Shown here one piece after another: positions 1-6,028 of a DNA stretch of 8,572 nucleotides. How positions within the stretch are numbered: the stretch's first letter is position 1; every line of letters begins with the position of its first letter. Source of the stretch: Anaerolineaceae bacterium UBA6801 (GTDB lineage: Bacteria > Chloroflexota > Anaerolineae > Anaerolineales > Anaerolineaceae). The DNA lies in contig DKFH01000081.1 of the NCBI GenBank assembly GCA_002452315.1, positions 1 to 8,572 on the forward strand, written 5' to 3'. Position numbers and translations under genes: made by a program. The notes beneath the pieces are model-generated. The model ran no database searches. It worked only from the letters and a program-made list of their open reading frames with translations, and was not told where the DNA came from.

Positions 1-89
1 ACACCATCCCGAATCAAAAGGCCCCATCCCTCGGAAAGGACCTTGTTATCAGTTCCCCAAGTTATCAGTTTTCCATTGGTAATTAGCAT
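1..89 (-). CDS. Probable amidohydrolase, N-terminal fragment (cut by window edge)
   Basis: Only the first 29 codons are visible, read leftward from an ATG at 89-87, and no stop occurs before the window edge. An AGGAGAG ribosome binding site lies a few bases upstream of the ATG, which supports this start. The peptide begins MLITNGKLITWG and continues to an LLIRDG segment. That pattern resembles the short beta-strand start of metal-dependent amidohydrolases (the SsnA, chlorohydrolase and guanine deaminase type), where the N-terminal strands form the small beta-sandwich before the TIM barrel. None of the metal ligands is in view, so the substrate cannot be stated. A decamer GTTATCAGTT occurs twice (45-54 and 61-70) inside this fragment and is probably chance. 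The gene is divergent from the DUF309-pcp operon and has its own promoter at 138-165. The call of a real gene start is fairly firm, and the family is a guess from the N-terminus. Confidence 0.6.
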   Translation of the reverse strand, partial: MLITNGKLITWGTDNKVLSEGWGLLIRDG

Positions 90-137
90 GTTGCGCTCTC
101 CTATTGGTGAACATTAAACGTTGTCAATCATTAGAAA

Positions 138-165
138 ATTATAGCACAGGCAATGCCTGAGACAA
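138..165 (-). promoter_or_regulatory. Extended -10 promoter for the leftward amidohydrolase-like gene
   Basis: On the minus strand a perfect TATAAT lies at 143-138, preceded by TGC to give an extended -10 (TGCTATAAT). TTGTCT at 165-160 matches four of six -35 consensus bases, with a 16-base spacer. Transcription would start near 131 and give a leader of about 40 bases before the ATG at 89. The spacer contains the palindrome described separately. Confidence 0.6.
147..159. promoter_or_regulatory. Perfect 13-base palindrome, candidate operator
   Basis: CAGGCA-A-TGCCTG is a perfect inverted repeat with 6-base arms and a single central base. It occupies 13 of the 16 spacer bases between the -35 and -10 of the leftward promoter. 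A protein bound here would block RNA polymerase on that promoter. It is also about 70 bases upstream of the rightward -10. The operator role is inferred from position only. Confidence 0.4.
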
Positions 166-230
166 AACAAAACCGGGTAAAATCCGTTGCCAGAAAGTGT
201 CCCAAAACGCCTCGGGAAACCGACTTGGGG

Positions 231-239
231 TGCTATAAT
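231..239 (+). promoter_or_regulatory. Extended -10 promoter of the DUF309-pcp-peptidase operon
   Basis: TGCTATAAT gives a perfect -10 (234-239) with the TG extension. No convincing -35 is seen about 17 bases upstream, which fits an extended -10 promoter. Transcription would start near 246, leaving a leader of about 20 bases before the ATG at 267. An AGGGA ribosome binding site (256-260) sits six bases from that ATG. Confidence 0.55.
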
Positions 240-266
240 GAATAATCAACCGACCAGGGACCCGCA

Positions 267-644
267 ATGAGTGAGCTGCCGCCTAAAACCCAACAAGGAT
301 TGCAAGCTTTCAACCAGGGCATCTTTTATACTCCACATGAATATTTTGAAACAGCCTGGCGTAAGACCCCTGGTGACACTCGCGAATTTTATCGCGCCCT
401 CCTGCACCTCAGCGGCGGGTATTATCGTTTGACCCAGGATCGGTCTGGCGCAGCATTGAAATTTTTCCAGCGATCTCACCATTGGATGCGACAATTCTCC
501 CAACCCGTAGGCCAAATCGACACCAGTGACCTGATAACCCATTTTGTAAACCTCATCACCCACATCCAGTCTGGACTTCCCACAGCGGTAATTCCCACAG
601 AACACAAGTTTCAGATATATTTTCTCCACCAGGAGAGCGGATGA
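267..644 (+). CDS. DUF309 family protein
   Basis: This 125-residue protein has the pattern of the small all-helical DUF309 family. A FNQGIFY segment at 15-21 is followed by His24, Glu25, Glu28 and Trp31 (PHEYFETAW). Next come EFYRALLHLSGGYYRL at 40-55 and a GAALKFFQRS segment at 61-70. These match the family's usual order: a helix carrying H-E-x-x-E-x-x-W, then a second helix with a conserved F-Y-x-x-L, then a GA helix. The function of DUF309 is unknown, although the conserved His and Glu residues suggest a ligand- or metal-binding site. The ATG at 267 has AGGGA six bases upstream and lies just after the TGCTATAAT promoter. Its stop overlaps the pcp start as ATGA, so the two genes are translationally coupled. 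The family call is fairly firm, and no biochemical role can be assigned. Confidence 0.8.
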   Translation: MSELPPKTQQGLQAFNQGIFYTPHEYFETAWRKTPGDTREFYRALLHLSGGYYRLTQDRSGAALKFFQRSHHWMRQFSQPVGQIDTSDLITHFVNLITHIQSGLPTAVIPTEHKFQIYFLHQESG

Positions 645-1261
645 ATAAACTTCTCATCACCGGTTTTGAACCCTTCAATGGCCATCTCCTCAACCCCAGC
701 CAGTTACTTGTCCAAAACCTCCCTGATCAATACGGGAATTTCGCACTCATCAAAGGCGTATTGCCCGTTCAGCATGCCCTGGCGCCAGAAAGGTTACTGA
801 CGCTGCTCAACGACCATCATCCAGACGCCGTCCTCGCCTTTGGATTGGCATCAAGCCGATCCAAAATCTCACTGGAACGTGTGGCCATTAACCTGATGGA
901 TTACAGGATCCCGGATAACACTGGCGTGACCATCACCAACCAGCCTATCGATCCATCAGGGCCGGCCGCCTATTTCAGCACCTTACCCCTCGAAACACTG
1001 TCGACTGCCCTGAACAAAGCTGGCCTCCCCACTGAAATTTCGCTCTCGGCCGGTGCCTACCTCTGCAACCAGGTCTTTTACACCCTGATGCACGCCATCA
1101 CCATACAACAATCAAACATCCCTGCCGGTTTCATCCACTTGCCCGCCCTGCCGGAACAATCAGCCCCATCCCCAGAAGCCGTTCCAGCGATGCCGCTTGA
1201 TATGCTGCTTTCTGCAGCACACCTGATCATCGACATCCTCAGCCAAACGCGGGCGACCTGA
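641..1261 (+). CDS. pcp: Pyroglutamyl peptidase I (peptidase family C15)
   Basis: This cytoplasmic cysteine peptidase removes N-terminal pyroglutamate from peptides and proteins. At 206 residues it is close to the usual 200-220. The family hallmarks appear in order: TGFEPFNG at 7-14 with NPS at 18-20 (the substrate pocket), the ERVAIN segment carrying catalytic Glu79, the RIPDN block at 89-93, the AGAYLCN segment carrying the nucleophile Cys142, and GFIHLP carrying His166. These fit the Glu81/Cys144/His168 triad known for C15 enzymes with a constant shift of two, so the enzyme should be active. The region around 68-73 reads GLASSR where GLAGGR is more usual, a mild change. The ATG at 641 overlaps the DUF309 stop by four bases (ATGA), and AGGAGAG precedes it at 631-637. 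The M24 peptidase gene follows, which suggests joint use in peptide turnover. Confidence 0.93.
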   Translation: MNKLLITGFEPFNGHLLNPSQLLVQNLPDQYGNFALIKGVLPVQHALAPERLLTLLNDHHPDAVLAFGLASSRSKISLERVAINLMDYRIPDNTGVTITNQPIDPSGPAAYFSTLPLETLSTALNKAGLPTEISLSAGAYLCNQVFYTLMHAITIQQSNIPAGFIHLPALPEQSAPSPEAVPAMPLDMLLSAAHLIIDILSQTRAT

Positions 1262-1317
1262 TCATGCCCCGACAAAATGCGTTTACCTTACAGTCAAACA
1301 CTCAAAAAAGGACATCC

Positions 1318-2505
1318 ATGAACCCAATTGTGATTGAAAAAACCAACCAGATTCCCGCTATCCTGGCCGAACAGGACCTCGACCTGTGGCTGGTGTTCGT
1401 GCGCGAGACCAGCGCCGCGGGCGACCCCGTTTTACCGCTGATCTACGGTGAGACAGGCCTCACCTGGCAAAGCGCACTCCTTTACACCTCTCAAGGCGAA
1501 AAAATTGCCATCCTGGGCCGCTTTGAAGTCGATACCGCCGAAAAGATCGGCGCGTTCGACCAGGTGATCCCCTACGACGAAGATATCCGGCCGATCTTGT
1601 TGGAAGAACTCCAGCGCATCAGCCCGCGCAGGATTGCGGTCAACTACTCCCAGGATGATGTCCTGGCTGATGGGCTCACCCATGGCTTGTTCTTAACCCT
1701 TCAACACATCCTCGATAGCACCCCCTTTGCGGAGCGGCTGGTGTCGGCCCAGGAGGTCATCAGTGCACTGCGAGGCAGGAAAAGTAAAACTGAGGTGGAG
1801 CGCATCAAAGCCGCCATCGCCAGCACAATGGCGATCTTTGACCAGGCCTTTACCGAACTCACCCCCGGTCAGAGTGAAATTGAGATCGCTCAGCGCATGC
1901 AGGCTGAGGTCGAACGGCGGGGGTTGGGTTATGCCTGGCCGAAACAAAACAATCCCGCGGTCAATACCGGGCCCGATTCCCCGGTCGGCCACAACGCCCC
2001 GACGGACCTGGTGATCGAACCCGGGCACTTACTCCACTTTGACTTTGGCGTCAAAAAAGCGGGCTACTGTGCCGATATCCAGCGCATGGTGTACTTCCTG
2101 GAACCGGGCCAAACCGAGGCGCCCGAGCTCGTCCGGCAGGGCTTTGAGACCGTCGTGCGTGCCATCCAGGCAGCCTTTGAGGTTATCCGCCCCGGTGTGC
2201 CGGGCATCGAGGTCGATCGGGCTGCCCGCACCGTAGTAACCGAAGCCGGTTTCCCGGAATACAAATACGCCACCGGCCATCAGTTAGGCCGTTTGGCGCA
2301 TGATGGGGGCGCATTGCTGGGCCCTGCCTGGGCGCGCTATGGCAAAACGCCTTTTATGCCTGTCGAAGCGGGCCAGGTCTACACCCTGGAACCCGGCTTG
2401 ATGGTTCCCGGCTTTGGCTATATCGGCATCGAAGAGGATATCCTCGTCACGTACGATGGCTCCCAGTATCTCGTCCCGCCCCAAACAGAATTAATCCTCA
2501 AATGA
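1318..2505 (+). CDS. M24 family Xaa-Pro aminopeptidase/dipeptidase
   Basis: This metallopeptidase should hydrolyse peptide bonds next to proline (Xaa-Pro dipeptidase or aminopeptidase P type). The N-terminal part (about 1-150) is a creatinase-like domain and the C-terminal part (about 160-395) is the pita-bread catalytic domain. All five expected dinuclear-metal ligands are visible: Asp242 (HFDFG), Asp253 (CADIQR), His321 (TGHQLG), Glu358 (TLEPG) and Glu372 (GIEEDI). A second conserved His follows in RLAHDGG. The reading frame is open from an ATG at 1264, but the ATG at 1318 is preferred. It has AAAAGGA at good spacing, and the 18 extra residues from the upstream start look unlike the family. 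The product is then 395 residues, normal for the family. It starts 56 bases after pcp and probably shares its operon. The exact specificity (dipeptide or longer peptide, strict proline or not) cannot be read from sequence. Confidence 0.88.
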   Translation: MNPIVIEKTNQIPAILAEQDLDLWLVFVRETSAAGDPVLPLIYGETGLTWQSALLYTSQGEKIAILGRFEVDTAEKIGAFDQVIPYDEDIRPILLEELQRISPRRIAVNYSQDDVLADGLTHGLFLTLQHILDSTPFAERLVSAQEVISALRGRKSKTEVERIKAAIASTMAIFDQAFTELTPGQSEIEIAQRMQAEVERRGLGYAWPKQNNPAVNTGPDSPVGHNAPTDLVIEPGHLLHFDFGVKKAGYCADIQRMVYFLEPGQTEAPELVRQGFETVVRAIQAAFEVIRPGVPGIEVDRAARTVVTEAGFPEYKYATGHQLGRLAHDGGALLGPAWARYGKTPFMPVEAGQVYTLEPGLMVPGFGYIGIEEDILVTYDGSQYLVPPQTELILK

Positions 2506-2554
2506 TGTCTGTGTGAACAGTAGTTAAATCAGAATAAACAGCAGCGTAGATCGA

Positions 2555-3073
2555 TTATATTTCGACAATCTCAACCGAATTGATCTTCACTCCCGGGTAT
2601 TCTGGCCGGATCGGGTCCCGCGCCGGGATTGATAACAGCACGTCCAAACCCTCAACCACCTCGCCAAACACGCTGTGCTTGCCATCCAGCCAGGGAGTGG
2701 GCACATGGGTGATGAAGAATTGCGAGCCGTTCGTGTTTGGCCCGGCATTGGCCATCGAGACCACGCCCGGTTTATCATGTTTCAGGTCTTGATGGAACTC
2801 GTCCCCGAATGAATAGCCTGGACCGCCCCTTCCGGTGCCCGTAGGATCACCCGTTTGCGCCATAAAGTCATCGATCACCCGGTGGAAAATTACGCCATCA
2901 TAATAGCCGGCCTGTGAAAGGAACACAAAATTATTGACCGTTTTAGGGGTTCGTTCGTTGAACAGCTGGATCTTAATCTCCCCTTTGTCGGTGTGCAATA
3001 TCGCTTGATACGATTTTGCCTCCTCCAGGATCATCTCCGGCGGGCTGGACCAGCTTAAATTTTCATTTTTCAT
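2555..3073 (-). CDS. Cyclophilin-type peptidyl-prolyl cis-trans isomerase
   Basis: This 172-residue enzyme catalyses proline cis-trans isomerisation and assists folding. A single cyclophilin domain spans about 22-172. Active-site residues seen are Arg65 (FHRVIDDF), Phe70, Met71, Gln73, the NGSQFFIT block at 115-122, Trp128 and His133. These correspond to Arg55, Phe60, Met61, Gln63, Phe113, Trp121 and His126 of human CypA. There is no signal peptide or membrane segment, so it should be cytoplasmic. The N-terminal 20 residues (WSSPPEMILEE and neighbours) are a short extension to the minimal fold. AGAAAGG precedes the ATG. The gene starts 31 bases after the epimerase stop on the same strand and is the last gene of the mutase-epimerase operon. 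Its stop faces the M24 peptidase stop with a 49-base gap in which I see no strong terminator. A functional tie to the mutase is not known. Confidence 0.92.
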   Translation of the reverse strand: MKNENLSWSSPPEMILEEAKSYQAILHTDKGEIKIQLFNERTPKTVNNFVFLSQAGYYDGVIFHRVIDDFMAQTGDPTGTGRGGPGYSFGDEFHQDLKHDKPGVVSMANAGPNTNGSQFFITHVPTPWLDGKHSVFGEVVEGLDVLLSIPARDPIRPEYPGVKINSVEIVEI

Positions 3074-3091
3074 GGAAACCTTTCTAAATTC

Positions 3092-3104
3092 TGCCCGAAG
3101 GGCA
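3092..3104 (-). other. Small hairpin between epimerase and cyclophilin genes
   Basis: On the minus strand TGCCC-TTC-GGGCA forms a perfect 5-base stem with a 3-base loop. It begins directly after the epimerase stop codon and lies just before the cyclophilin ribosome binding site. No run of T follows, so it is not a clear terminator. It could be an mRNA-processing or stability element, or a weak attenuator between the two genes. Confidence 0.3.
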
Positions 3105-3512
3105 TTACTCTGTTATCTCATACAGCTCAACCAGGACGCCGTTGGCAGCCTTCGGATGGATAAAAGCCATCCGCCGCCCCGGCAGGTCCCGTGCGACTTC
3201 ATCAATCAACAGCACACCCTTGGCTCTTAGGTCCACCAGCATACCATCGATATCCTCCACTTCAATGCACAGGTGGTGCATACCCTCGCCCCGCTTTTGC
3301 AGGTATTTCCCCAAACCCGAGTCCATATCCGTCGGCTGAACCAGCTCTACCTCGCCTTCACCCACGGGGAGAAAGGCGACCTTCGACGCCTGGGAGGGCA
3401 CGTCTTCCACATGGTCCAGGGCCAACCCAAGCTGATCGCGCCAAAAAGTCAACGCATCCTCGATCTGCTCCACAACGATGGCAACATGGTTGATCTTCTT
3501 AATCTTCGACAT
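3105..3512 (-). CDS. mce: Methylmalonyl-CoA epimerase
   Basis: This small metal-dependent enzyme of the vicinal oxygen chelate fold interconverts (R)- and (S)-methylmalonyl-CoA. It links the mutase to propionyl-CoA carboxylase or methylmalonyl-CoA decarboxylase steps. It has 135 residues, the usual length, built from two beta-alpha-beta-beta-beta modules (about 6-60 and 76-133). Putative metal ligands are His9 (INHVAI), one of the histidines at 79-80 (GMHHLC) and Glu129 (LVELYE), plus an acidic or amide residue in the VELVQP strand at 55-60. The frame is open back to 3614, but that would extend 34 residues into the mutase coding region and look nothing like the family. AAAGGG lies five to six bases from the ATG at 3512, and another ATG directly before it at 3515 is too close to that site. 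The gene follows the mutase stop by 16 bases, so the two are surely co-transcribed. Confidence 0.92.
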   Translation of the reverse strand: MSKIKKINHVAIVVEQIEDALTFWRDQLGLALDHVEDVPSQASKVAFLPVGEGEVELVQPTDMDSGLGKYLQKRGEGMHHLCIEVEDIDGMLVDLRAKGVLLIDEVARDLPGRRMAFIHPKAANGVLVELYEITE

Positions 3513-3528
3513 CATTTCCCTTTCTGCA

Positions 3529-5181
3529 TCAAATAAAGGTGGGCGGTTGATATTGCCCCCACACCGAGCGTAAAATGCCGCACATCTCGCCCAGGGTGAC
3601 GTCGTTCTCCGCACATGCGATGAACAGAGGCATCAGGGGGGCGTCGCTGCGGGCAGCACCATCTAACTGACCAAGCAATTCGCTGACCCTGGCATTATCA
3701 CGGGTGGCGCGCAATTCCGCCAGCCCGCGTTTCTGGTTTTCTTCCACCTGCGGGTCAACCGCCAATGACTCCAGTTCAATTGTTTCATCCACCTGGAACT
3801 TATTCACACCCACCACAATCTGCTCGCCTTTTTCGATGGCGCGCTGCGCCTGGTAGGCGGCATCCAAAATCTCATTTTGCATATACCCGGTGTTGATCGC
3901 CTGCAGCGCCCCGCCCAGGGCATCGATTTTCTCGATATATTCACGGGCAATGGCTTCAATCTGGTCGGTCAAGGACTCGATCAGGTACGATCCGGCCAAT
4001 GGGTCCACGCTGTCCGCCACCCCGGACTCATGGGCGATGATCTGCTGGGTGCGCAGGGCCACCCTGACCGACTTCTCCGTCGGCAGCCACAAAGCCTCAT
4101 CCATGCTGTTGGTGTGCAGCGATTGAGTGCCGCCTAACACTGCGGCCAAGGCTTGCAGCGTGACCCTCACCACGTTATTTTCGGGTTGCTGGGCTGTTAG
4201 CGTTGAACCAGCCGTTTGGGTGTGAAAGCGCAACCGGCAGCTCTTGTCCTGTTGGGCCCCAAAGCGCGTCTTCATGATGCGGGCGTATAACCGGCGGGCT
4301 GCACGGAACTTAGCGATCTCCTCTAAGAAATCGTTGTGTGCATTGAAGAAAAACGAGATTTGATCGGCAAAGTCATCCACAGCCAGGCCGGCGTCGATCG
4401 CCGCCTGAATGTAGGCAATGGCATTTGCCAGGGTGAAGGCCACTTCCTGCGCCGCTGTGGACCCCGCTTCCCGAATGTGATAGCCAGAGATGCTGATCGT
4501 ATTCCAGGCGGGTATTTCGTCTTTGCAGAAGCGAAACACGTCCGTGATCAACCGCATGGAGGGCTCAGGCGGAAAGATATACGTTCCTCGTGCAACGTAT
4601 TCTTTGAGGATGTCATTTTGGATCGTCCCCCGCAGTTTATTCAGTGGTGCACCTTGTTTCTTGGCCACGGCAATGTAAAAGGCCAGCAAAATTGCTGCCG
4701 GCGCGTTGATCGTCATGCTGGTCGAGACCTTATCCAGAGGGATATCCTTGAACAACGTCTCCATATCCCGCACAGATGAAATCGAAACACCCACCTTGCC
4801 TACCTCGCCCTGCGACATGGGGTCATCGGCATCGTAACCAATTTGCGTGGGCAGATCAAAGGCGACTGACAGGCCTGTTTGCCCCTGGTCCAACAGGTAA
4901 CGATAGCGCTGATTGGACTCCTCCGCCGTGGCGTATCCTGCATATTGGCGCATGGTCCACAGCCTGCCGCGATACATGGTCGGCTGTACTCCACGCGTGA
5001 AGGGATATTCACCCGGGAAGCCCAGGTCCGCCAGGTAATCCTGCGTTTCCGGGGGCAGCACCACCGGTGGAATTTCGATCCCGGAGGTCGTCTTGAAGGC
5101 TTCTTTTCGTTCAGGGAACCGTCTGACGACCGGTTCATAAACTTCACTTTCCCAGCGTTGTTTTTCTTGATCCAATGACAT
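3529..5181 (-). CDS. Methylmalonyl-CoA mutase, large catalytic subunit without B12 domain
   Basis: This adenosylcobalamin-dependent enzyme rearranges (R)-methylmalonyl-CoA and succinyl-CoA. The 550-residue protein contains only the TIM-barrel substrate domain. It ends at WGQYQPPTFI without the cobalamin-binding DxHxxG domain, so a separate small subunit must supply that. Key residues match the Propionibacterium enzyme at a shift of nine: Tyr80 (Tyr89), Arg198 (Arg207, in VARGTYIFPP), Tyr234 and His235 (Tyr243/His244, in SGYHIREAG). Tyr89 and Arg207 are the residues that favour methylmalonyl-CoA, since isobutyryl-CoA mutase has Phe and Gln there. The HTQTAG (320-325) and GTQSLHTNS (351-359) blocks are also intact. 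The ATG at 5181 is preferred over an in-frame GTG at 5187 because AGAGG lies five bases upstream of the ATG and overlaps that GTG. The downstream epimerase supports the substrate call. Confidence 0.93.
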   Translation of the reverse strand: MSLDQEKQRWESEVYEPVVRRFPERKEAFKTTSGIEIPPVVLPPETQDYLADLGFPGEYPFTRGVQPTMYRGRLWTMRQYAGYATAEESNQRYRYLLDQGQTGLSVAFDLPTQIGYDADDPMSQGEVGKVGVSISSVRDMETLFKDIPLDKVSTSMTINAPAAILLAFYIAVAKKQGAPLNKLRGTIQNDILKEYVARGTYIFPPEPSMRLITDVFRFCKDEIPAWNTISISGYHIREAGSTAAQEVAFTLANAIAYIQAAIDAGLAVDDFADQISFFFNAHNDFLEEIAKFRAARRLYARIMKTRFGAQQDKSCRLRFHTQTAGSTLTAQQPENNVVRVTLQALAAVLGGTQSLHTNSMDEALWLPTEKSVRVALRTQQIIAHESGVADSVDPLAGSYLIESLTDQIEAIAREYIEKIDALGGALQAINTGYMQNEILDAAYQAQRAIEKGEQIVVGVNKFQVDETIELESLAVDPQVEENQKRGLAELRATRDNARVSELLGQLDGAARSDAPLMPLFIACAENDVTLGEMCGILRSVWGQYQPPTFI

Positions 5182-5207
5182 AGGCACCTCTTGGTAGACT
5201 TTTCAAT

Positions 5208-5213
5208 AGTATA
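5208..5213 (-). promoter_or_regulatory. Candidate -10 of the mutase-epimerase-cyclophilin operon
   Basis: TATACT is read on the minus strand at 5213-5208. It would start transcription near 5201 and leave about 20 leader bases before the mutase ATG. No good -35 is seen at 5236-5231 (CCAACT), so the promoter may be weak or need an activator. The first ACCA-NN-TGGT dyad covers that -35 position. Confidence 0.4.
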
Positions 5214-5227
5214 CCCGAAATCACCCC

Positions 5228-5259
5228 ACCAGTTGGTTCATACTGCTTCACCAAATGGT
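5228..5259. promoter_or_regulatory. Two ACCA-NN-TGGT dyads, 22 bases apart
   Basis: ACCAGTTGGT (5228-5237) and ACCAAATGGT (5250-5259) are two short dyads with the same 4-base arms, spaced 22 bases start to start, about two helical turns. The left one covers the -35 position of the leftward mutase promoter and the right one touches the -35 of the rightward rplI promoter. This placement suits a shared regulator, but the arms are short and chance is possible. Confidence 0.25.
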
Positions 5260-5287
5260 TGCCGGGCGACACCCTATCTGGTAAAAT
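5259..5287 (+). promoter_or_regulatory. Promoter of rplI
   Basis: TTGCCG (-35, 5259-5264) and TAAAAT (-10, 5282-5287) are separated by exactly 17 bases, the sigma-70 optimum. Transcription would begin near 5294 and give a leader of about 63 bases before the rplI ATG. Confidence 0.6.
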
Positions 5288-5356
5288 TCTTTGGCTTGTT
5301 CGTTGTACCCTTCGAGCAAGACAACAAAAATTTTTTCGAACGAAAGGGCTTGTAAA

Positions 5357-5959
5357 ATGAAAGTATTATTGATCAAAGATGTATATAAACTGGGGCGTGC
5401 AGGTGAGATAAAAAAGGTCGCTGCTGGCTACGGCCGCAACTACCTGATCCCCCAGGGGCTGGCCATCCCCGCTTCCCCAGGCGCCACGCAGCAAGCAGAG
5501 CGGATTATGGTCAAGGCCACCGAGCGGCGTGCCGTCCTCAATGAGGAGTTGGGTGATGTCGCTGAAGTTCTCAACGGCAAGACCATCACCTTCCCCGTCA
5601 AAGCGGGTGAAACGGGCCGGCTGTATGGTTCCGTCAACAACGAGGAAATTGTCAAAGCCATCGAAGAAATGTACGAGATCGAGCTGGAAAAACGCCAGGT
5701 CGAAACAGAACCCATCCGTCAGCTGGGCACCTATACCATCCCGATCCACCTGACGATGGATCTCGTCCCTGAATTGACTGTCATTGTCCACCGTGAAGGC
5801 GAACCCGCAGTGCATGCAGCTGAAATCGAAGAGGTCGCAGAGGTCGAACTGCCTGCAGAGGAGGAAGCGGTCATTACAGAGGTCGAGGAAACCGCAGTTG
5901 ATCTGGATGAAGCCGCCACTGAAGAAGCCGAAGGCGAAGCAGAACTGCCCGAAGCGTAA
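5357..5959 (+). CDS. rplI: 50S ribosomal protein L9 with long acidic C-terminal tail
   Basis: L9 binds 23S rRNA near the L1 stalk of the large subunit. Residues 1-148 are a complete L9: the N-terminal rRNA-binding domain with MKVLLIKDVYKLGRAGEI and the GYGRNYLIPQGLA block at 24-36, the connecting helix around 41-76, and the C-terminal domain to about 148 with GRLYGSV at 88-93. After that, residues 149-200 form an extra tail of 52 residues with 21 Glu or Asp and no Lys or Arg. It is probably disordered and unusual for a protein that binds RNA. The reading frame is open from a TTG at 5291, but the ATG at 5357 starts exactly at the family's conserved N-terminus and has AAAGGG eight bases upstream. 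The gene has its own promoter (5259-5287) and is followed by a hairpin at 5981-6018. The usual neighbours rpsF, ssb and rpsR are not next to it here. Confidence 0.95.
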   Translation: MKVLLIKDVYKLGRAGEIKKVAAGYGRNYLIPQGLAIPASPGATQQAERIMVKATERRAVLNEELGDVAEVLNGKTITFPVKAGETGRLYGSVNNEEIVKAIEEMYEIELEKRQVETEPIRQLGTYTIPIHLTMDLVPELTVIVHREGEPAVHAAEIEEVAEVELPAEEEAVITEVEETAVDLDEAATEEAEGEAELPEA

Positions 5960-5980
5960 TCACCAAATCATCATTAATAT

Positions 5981-6018
5981 AAACCGGCCTGTGTTTTCCA
6001 CCTCTAACAGGCCGGTTT
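5981..6018 (+). terminator. Terminator-like hairpin after rplI
   Basis: A perfect 12-base inverted repeat (AAACCGGCCTGT at 5981-5992 with ACAGGCCGGTTT at 6007-6018) encloses a 14-base loop. The stem is GC-rich with the 3' arm ending in TTT, but only CCATTT follows, so the U-tract is short. It lies 21 bases after the rplI stop and is the likely end of most rplI transcripts, possibly partial. The 3' arm ends 10 bases before the TATAAT of the next gene. Confidence 0.65.
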
Positions 6019-6028
6019 CCATTTGGAA

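Noticed and set aside
45..70. Direct repeat GTTATCAGTT in two copies
   Set aside because: It is two copies of ten bases inside a coding region, with no third copy or array-like spacing, so it is probably chance.
90..266. Possible small RNA or tRNA in the divergent spacer
   Set aside because: No cloverleaf or stable extended fold is seen. The spacer is explained by two promoters and one palindrome.
246..629. 127-codon open frame on the minus strand opposite the DUF309 gene
   Set aside because: It is a shadow frame. The plus-strand frame has the DUF309 motifs, a ribosome binding site and a promoter.
2506..2554. Bidirectional terminator between the convergent M24 peptidase and cyclophilin genes
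   Set aside because: Only a CTGT-ACAG stem of four bases and a TCGA-TCGA pair are visible. No strong hairpin with a T-run is present on either strand.
3513..3614. N-terminal extension of the epimerase into the mutase gene
   Set aside because: The extra residues are unlike any epimerase, overlap mutase codons by 86 bases, and the good ribosome binding site serves the ATG at 3512.
4336..4779. 147-codon open frame on the plus strand
   Set aside because: It lies wholly within the mutase gene on the opposite strand, has no family resemblance, and the mutase frame carries all the conserved motifs.
5291..5356. N-terminal extension of L9 from a TTG
   Set aside because: It overlaps the predicted transcription start and leader. 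The conserved L9 N-terminus MKVLLIKDV starts at 5357.
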